NCBI RefSeq assembly: GCF_020229735.1
Contig: NZ_CP083455.1
Span: forward strand, 647,001 to 711,000
Origin: Deinococcus taeanensis
GTDB lineage: Bacteria; Deinococcota; Deinococci; Deinococcales; Deinococcaceae
Direction of reading: 5' to 3'
DNA length: 64,000 bases
Position numbers and translations under genes: made by a program. The notes beneath the pieces were generated by a model. The model saw nothing but the letters and a program-made list of their open reading frames with translations, was not told the DNA's origin and ran no database searches. The first letter of the stretch is position 1. Each line of letters begins with the position of its first letter. Shown one piece after another: positions 59,568 through 64,000 of the stretch.

Positions 59568-59911
59568 TCCGGGAGTATAGGCACAGGTGTCTGGCCCTTC
59601 CGGCCTCTGCCGCCGCCTGAACCTATGAGCCAGGGCTCATGAGCCGGAAGAGTGATGCTTTCGTCACTTTCCTCACCTGAGGGGAAAGATGCGTGACAAC
59701 AACAACAAAATCACAGCTCACCTTCACGTCACTGAATATCATGCCCCGCTCAGAATCAAGCTGAGCATCAGATCCTCCTCACAAATACCGGTGATTTCCG
59801 CCTGCGTCCACACAAAGATTCACAGAAGGCTCACTGCGCGTGCCTACGGTGAACACAGAGGAAGCAGGTCACATTGTGCTGCTGTTTCCGATAGAACCGA
59901 AGGAGCACCCC
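59568..59911. other. Long upstream region of SLH-barrel gene
   Basis: About 340 bases without a gene. It contains a 16-bp palindrome ATGAGCC-AG-GGCTCAT (59625-59640), an imperfect TTTCC...GGAAA hairpin near 59668-59688, and a GCTCAG/CTGAGC hairpin near 59750-59770. A TTCACA...TACGGT pair near 59820-59850 could be a promoter. A long structured 5' leader is likely for this abundant envelope protein. Confidence 0.5.
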
Positions 59912-61105
59912 ATGCACAAATCACTGATCATCGCGTCCACCCTGGCCCTCAGCCTCGGCGCTGCCAGCGCCCAGACCACCCCTGCGACCACCACCCCCGC
60001 CCCCGCCCAGGTTGCGCTGAGCGACGTGCCGGCCGGTCACTGGGCCAAGGACGCCGTTGACCGCATCGTTCAGTGCGGTCTGATCCAGGGCTTTCCCGAC
60101 GGGACCTTCCGCGGCAACGAGAACCTTACCCGTTACCAGGCGGCACTGATCTTCTTCCGTGCCCTTCAGACCGGCGCCCTCAGCAACTGCGGGCTCAGCC
60201 AGCAGGACATGACGGTCGTCGCCAACGGCATGCAGGAAGTCAGCACCGAGCTGGCCGCCATCGCCACCCGCGTGACCGACCTGGAGAAACTCTCCGCCGA
60301 GCAGCAGGCCCGCATTGACGCCCTCGAAGCCCGTATCAGCAGCATGAGCACCGGCGCCGCCACAGCGGACACCGCTGCACTGACCGCCCGCATCGATGCC
60401 CTTGAAGCAGCGATCCGTAACATTCCCGCCGGTCCCCAGGGCCCTGCCGGTCCCGCTGGCCCCGCCGGTCCTCAGGGCCCTGCCGGTCCCGCCGGCCCGG
60501 CTGGCACGAGCGCCAGCGCCACCGTGACCACCCCGGTCACCACCCCCACGGCCAGCACCACCGTCGTGATCGGTGACACCACCCCTGTCGACGTGGCTCC
60601 CGCGCGCAACCTCTACGCTGGCGTGGGCGTCGGTGTGAAATCCGCCGGTGCCGGCGCCGAGTGCCTGAACACCTTCGACCAGAACAAACCGGCAGTGAAC
60701 TACTGCTACACCGGCAGTGTCATGGTGGGAACCAACAACCTGATCGGTCCGGTTGGTGCGCGTGTGGCCGCTGAGTACCAGCCCGGCTACAACGGCGTAA
60801 GCGTGGACGCCAACGCAACCTACAACCTGAACACCGGCAGCCGCCTGACCCCTTACGTGGGCGCCGGTCTGGGCCTGACCAGCAGCCAGAGTCGCGCCAA
60901 CGTCAACCAGAACGCCTCTGACATCTACGTTAACGGCATCGTCGGCCTCGACTACCGACTGACCGACAGTATCTCCGCCTTCGTTGAAGGCAACGGCCGC
61001 TACTACCTGAGCAACAACGGGAACGGCACCGGCCTGGCAGATAGCGCTGCCGATCAGGGCGGGTTCAACGGTGGCGTGAAAGTCGGCGTCAAGTTCTACT
61101 TCTAA
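59912..61105 (+). CDS. SLH-domain outer-membrane beta-barrel with collagen-like linker
   Basis: This 397-aa exported protein is modular. It has a signal peptide (1-20), an SLH domain (36-85: LSDVPAGHWAKDAVDRIVQC, then GFPDGTFRGNENLTRYQ) and a coiled coil (about 100-170). A collagen-like stretch of GPQGPAGPAGP repeats (174-198) and a Ser/Thr linker precede a C-terminal beta-barrel ending KVGVKFYF with a terminal Phe. SLH would bind cell wall polymer and the barrel would sit in the outer membrane, so it probably tethers the two layers. AAGGAG precedes ATG 59912 by 7 bases. Confidence 0.88.
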   Translation: MHKSLIIASTLALSLGAASAQTTPATTTPAPAQVALSDVPAGHWAKDAVDRIVQCGLIQGFPDGTFRGNENLTRYQAALIFFRALQTGALSNCGLSQQDMTVVANGMQEVSTELAAIATRVTDLEKLSAEQQARIDALEARISSMSTGAATADTAALTARIDALEAAIRNIPAGPQGPAGPAGPAGPQGPAGPAGPAGTSASATVTTPVTTPTASTTVVIGDTTPVDVAPARNLYAGVGVGVKSAGAGAECLNTFDQNKPAVNYCYTGSVMVGTNNLIGPVGARVAAEYQPGYNGVSVDANATYNLNTGSRLTPYVGAGLGLTSSQSRANVNQNASDIYVNGIVGLDYRLTDSISAFVEGNGRYYLSNNGNGTGLADSAADQGGFNGGVKVGVKFYF

Positions 61106-61123
61106 ATCACGACCTTCCACTCA

Positions 61124-61148
61124 GGGCCTCCCGCAGGAGGTCCTTTTT
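61124..61148 (+). terminator. Intrinsic terminator of SLH-barrel gene
   Basis: GGGCCTCC pairs with GGAGGTCC around CGCA, followed by five T. Confidence 0.9.
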
Positions 61149-61211
61149 CTTGCCTTGGGCTGCGTGACGCGCGGCAAGGTCAGGCCAGCCGCCAGAGGTT
61201 ACACTGGGGAA

Positions 61212-61544
61212 ATGCGGCTCGTTTCGTTCGTTCAGGTGCTCCTGTTGCTGGGTATCGCGGCCTACCTTGCCCTGGTCACCCTGGAGAACCCGGGCCTGGT
61301 GCGGCTGCCTCTGCCGCTGGGGAGCGGGGAACTCAGCGTGCCCGTGGGTCTGGGCGTGACCGTGTTCCTGCTGCTGGGGGCACTGTTCACGGGGCTGCTG
61401 CTGCTGCCGGGTCTGTGGCAGGCCCGCATGCGGCGAGTGCGGGAGGCGCGGCTGCGCCGCGCTGCGGAGGAGCGCCTGGCGGCCACGTTGCAGGCCCGGT
61501 TGGGTGCCATGACCCCCACCGAGTCCGACAGGTCCGGCGCGTGA
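61212..61544 (+). CDS. LapA-domain small membrane protein
   Basis: This 110-aa protein has two transmembrane helices (FVQVLLLLGIAAYLALVTLE and VTVFLLLGALFTGLLLLPGL) around a short loop with NPGLVRLPLPLGSGEL, then a basic coiled-coil tail. This is the LapA/DUF1049 plan, in other bacteria tied to lipopolysaccharide assembly control. TACACT 6 bases before ATG 61212 marks a leaderless start. recJ overlaps its stop. Confidence 0.8.
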   Translation: MRLVSFVQVLLLLGIAAYLALVTLENPGLVRLPLPLGSGELSVPVGLGVTVFLLLGALFTGLLLLPGLWQARMRRVREARLRRAAEERLAATLQARLGAMTPTESDRSGA

Positions 61545-63655
61545 GCGTGCCCGGGCAACCCCGCTGGCTGCTGGCGCGCCCGGCCAGTCGTGAGGCGCTC
61601 CTGCGCACCATGCAGGAGTGGCGGGTTTCTCCGCCGCTCGCGCAGGTGCTCAGCGGCCGGCATCTGACCCCGGCGCTATTGAATCCCGCGCTGGTCCTCA
61701 CGCCCAATCCGGCGCTACGGGAAGCGGCCCGGCGGATCGTGCAGGCGGTGCGTGCCGGAAAGCGCATCCGGATCCATGGCGATTACGACGCTGACGGCGT
61801 GAGTGCGACCGCGGTCCTCGTTCTTGGCCTGCGCGGTGTGGGGGCCGAGGTGCACGGCTTCATTCCGCACCGCCTGAACGAGGGCTACGGCCTGCACCCC
61901 GACAAGGTGGAGGAGCACGCCGGCGCCTGTGAACTGCTCGTCACGGTGGACTGCGGGGTGACGAACCTGCAGGAGATCGCGGACCTGATCAGGCGAGGCG
62001 TGGAGGTGATCGTTACGGATCACCATGCGCCGGGCGCGGATTTCCCGTCAGCACTGGTGGTTCACCCCCACCTGACCGACGCGTTCAGTCACGACCTGCA
62101 CAACCTGACCGGCGCGGGCGTCGCCTACCACCTGCTCTGGGCGGTTCATGAGGAGTTGGGCTTGCCGGAGCCGCGCGCCTACACGGCCCTGGCGACCCTG
62201 GGGACGGTGGCCGACGTCGCGCCTCTGATTGGAGAGAACCGCGCCCTGGTGCGGGCAGGGCTGCAGGAACTGGAGCGGACGACCCTCCCGGGGCTGCGCG
62301 CGCTGCTGGATGCCGGACGCGTCCGGCGGCCCACGGCGCGCGACGTGGCGTTTATCCTGGCGCCCCGCATCAATGCGGCGGGGCGTCTCGGGGAGGCGGA
62401 CGTAGCTCTGGAGCTGCTGACAACCAGTAGCGCGCATGAGGCCAGTCGCCTCGCGGAGTACCTGGAGATCCGCAACCAGGAGCGGCGCAAACTGCAGGAT
62501 GACATGTTTCAGCATGCGCTGACCCTGGCCGATCCACGTGATCCGGCGCTGGTGGTGACACACCCGGACTGGCATGCGGGCGTCATGGGGATCGTGGCGA
62601 GCAAACTCGTTGAGACGTACCACCGCCCGGTGTTCATCGTTGCGCAGGGCAAGGGGTCGGTGAGGTCCATGCCGGGCATCAGCGCCGTGGAAGGGCTGCG
62701 GTTCAGTCATGACCTCCTCAAGCGCTACGGGGGACACCCGGGCGCGGCTGGATTCGCCATTGAGCCCACGCGGTTCGGTGCGTTCCGGGACCGCATTCAC
62801 GCGTACGTCCGTCAGTTTCCGGTGCCGGTGCCGCAGGTTCGTCTGGACGCGCCCCTGCCTGCCCTGGGGGCCAGCCTGGATCTGCTGCATGAAACGGCCG
62901 CGTTTGAACCGTTTGGTGAGGGTCACGCCCTGCCGGTCTGGCACCTGCGGGACACCCTGGGTGAAACGCGTCTGGTGGGCAAGAAGGGCACCACGCTTCA
63001 ATTCAAGGTTGCGGGCGTGCGCGGCGTGAAGTTCGACGAGCCTGACGCGGCCGGCGGCGAGCGGGACCTGGCCGCGCAGCTGGTCAGCAGCGAGTGGCGC
63101 GGCCAGACCCGCCTGGAGTTTCACGGTCAGGCGCTGCGTTTTCCGGCGCCGGTCGGCCTGGACGCGCCTGTGCCCGCGCACGCCACGCCCCGGTTGAATC
63201 CGAAAGCTGCCATGGAGCATCTGCGTGCCGGCGCGAGCGCCTACGCCGAGGGAACGGTCGCGGCTTACCTGCGGGACAACGTGCCGGGTCTGACGCTGGT
63301 GCAGGCCGGTGACATGCACCCGGGTGGGGAACTTATCCTGTACGCCCTGCCCGCCGAGGCGGACCTGTGCCGGTGGGTCCAGGCGGGCCGGGTGGCGTTC
63401 GCGTTTGGACCGAAAACGCTTGCAGAGCTGGAAGGCAGCCTGACCCGGCATCACCTCAGTGCCCCGCCCCCCAATCCGCTGCTCGGAACGGCGGACCCCG
63501 GCCTGGAGGCAGCAGCGGACGCCTACCGCCGCTGGCAGTGGGCCCATCACTGGCGCACCCTGGATGACGACGGCTGGAGTGCCAGCGTGCACGCCATGCT
63601 GGGCCTGGATACACCGGCCGAACAGCCGGAACGCGAACTGCTGAGCGCCGACTGA
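61541..63655 (+). CDS. recJ: Single-stranded-DNA exonuclease RecJ
   Basis: This 5'-3' ssDNA exonuclease acts in recombination and repair (704 aa). DHH motifs are in order: RIHGDYDADGVSATAVL, LVTVDCGVTN, IVTDHHAPG and ATLGTVADVAPL. The DHHA1 region follows (SMPGISAVEGLRFSHDLLKR, YGGHPGAAGFAIE), then an OB-fold and a C-terminal extension of about 200 residues longer than in E. coli RecJ, as in Deinococcus RecJ. GTG 61541 overlaps the preceding stop by 4 bases. Confidence 0.95.
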   Translation: MSVPGQPRWLLARPASREALLRTMQEWRVSPPLAQVLSGRHLTPALLNPALVLTPNPALREAARRIVQAVRAGKRIRIHGDYDADGVSATAVLVLGLRGVGAEVHGFIPHRLNEGYGLHPDKVEEHAGACELLVTVDCGVTNLQEIADLIRRGVEVIVTDHHAPGADFPSALVVHPHLTDAFSHDLHNLTGAGVAYHLLWAVHEELGLPEPRAYTALATLGTVADVAPLIGENRALVRAGLQELERTTLPGLRALLDAGRVRRPTARDVAFILAPRINAAGRLGEADVALELLTTSSAHEASRLAEYLEIRNQERRKLQDDMFQHALTLADPRDPALVVTHPDWHAGVMGIVASKLVETYHRPVFIVAQGKGSVRSMPGISAVEGLRFSHDLLKRYGGHPGAAGFAIEPTRFGAFRDRIHAYVRQFPVPVPQVRLDAPLPALGASLDLLHETAAFEPFGEGHALPVWHLRDTLGETRLVGKKGTTLQFKVAGVRGVKFDEPDAAGGERDLAAQLVSSEWRGQTRLEFHGQALRFPAPVGLDAPVPAHATPRLNPKAAMEHLRAGASAYAEGTVAAYLRDNVPGLTLVQAGDMHPGGELILYALPAEADLCRWVQAGRVAFAFGPKTLAELEGSLTRHHLSAPPPNPLLGTADPGLEAAADAYRRWQWAHHWRTLDDDGWSASVHAMLGLDTPAEQPERELLSAD

Positions 63656-63687
63656 GGCGGGCTCAGGGGCGCTGGCCGGCCCTGGGG

Positions 63688-64000
63688 CTACTCGGCCTGG
63701 GGGTGCAGGACCCGCCGGGCCAGCGACCAGCCGCTGAGCAGGGCGGCTTCCACGCGGGGACCGTGATCGTCGGGCGTGAACCAGTCGCCGCACCAGCCCA
63801 GGCCCAGCGCCGCGTCCCAGTGGCATGCGCCGGGGGCGCGGCGCGTGGGAATCGCGTACCGCCAGCGGTGCGCGAACGCGGCCTCCACCTCCGGCAGAGG
63901 CCCGGCGATCTGTGAGGCGGCGGTCAGCAGCTCAGGGAGGACGTCCTCTGGGGAGCGTTCCAGATTCGCGGCGCTCCATGCGGGTGTGGCGTGCAGCATC
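63688..64000 (-). CDS. C-terminal part of FAD-dependent oxidoreductase, 5' end outside window
   Basis: The last roughly 104 codons of a gene that enters from the right edge. The end LGWCGDWFTPDDHGPRVEAA followed by LLSGWSLARRVL is the FAD-binding C-terminus of amine-oxidase/renalase-type flavoproteins. The N-terminal Rossmann part is missing, so the exact family is open. Confidence 0.75.
   Translation of the reverse strand, partial: MLHATPAWSAANLERSPEDVLPELLTAASQIAGPLPEVEAAFAHRWRYAIPTRRAPGACHWDAALGLGWCGDWFTPDDHGPRVEAALLSGWSLARRVLHPQAE

Overview
The window reads as a Deinococcus chromosome segment. It is GC-rich and coding-dense. Many start codons lie 6-9 bases downstream of a TANNNT box with no Shine-Dalgarno sequence (argF, the aroE-like gene, hom, greA and others), the leaderless style known from Deinococcus. 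An SLH/beta-barrel envelope protein, a DUF4384 protein and META-domain proteins fit the same group.

Layout of the chromosomal backbone. 1-8.5 kb: RNase Z-like hydrolase (cut by the window edge), EamA exporter, M14 carboxypeptidase lipoprotein, an arginine cluster (argF, then GNAT-Nudix-small protein-argC) and an AroE-like dehydrogenase. 8.5-16 kb: trpS-scpA, a LacI-type repressor, a PCuAC/SCO/CtaG copper-cytochrome oxidase assembly operon, an FAD oxidoreductase and a glyoxalase-like protein. 16-22 kb: rhomboid, aldo/keto reductase, proS, asd and plsY. 39.6-64 kb: MFS and B12-binding proteins, META protein, alpha-amylase, DUF4384 protein, SUOX-fold protein with an orphan histidine kinase, CAP protein, ECF sigma factor, PpiD-like chaperone, tRNA-Arg, SIS isomerase, hom, prfA, greA, HD hydrolase, enoyl-CoA hydratase, purine nucleoside phosphorylase, SLH barrel, LapA-like protein and recJ.

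A genomic island of about 16.6 kb lies between 22.3 and 39.0 kb. It sits in the 3' half of tRNA-Ser(GGA) and is bounded by 99-bp identical direct repeats. It carries a tyrosine integrase, a degenerate second integrase, a type I restriction system (hsdR, an unknown gene, hsdS, hsdM), an SF2-like P-loop protein, an HTH plus PD-(D/E)XK protein, and a conspicuously AT-rich end. That end holds a STAS/GHKL ATPase, a DUF4325 STAS-like protein, a PIN nuclease and a proteasome-like Thr-hydrolase. This is a defence-type island, and the three-gene STAS-GHKL/DUF4325/PIN module is a candidate uncharacterised system.

The most striking signals outside the island are short leaderless leader peptides. asd is preceded by a perfectly spaced promoter, a 10-codon Thr/Met-rich peptide, and mutually exclusive antiterminator and terminator hairpins, which is a textbook-shaped attenuator. 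proS, next to it, has the same kind of promoter driving a 28-codon peptide that ends in a proline run overlapping a UUCG hairpin. prfA is preceded by a 24-codon leaderless ORF whose UGA overlaps the prfA GTG. Separately, a 14-bp palindrome at the LacI gene promoter recurs twice at the alpha-amylase gene 33 kb away, which suggests the regulon of that repressor.
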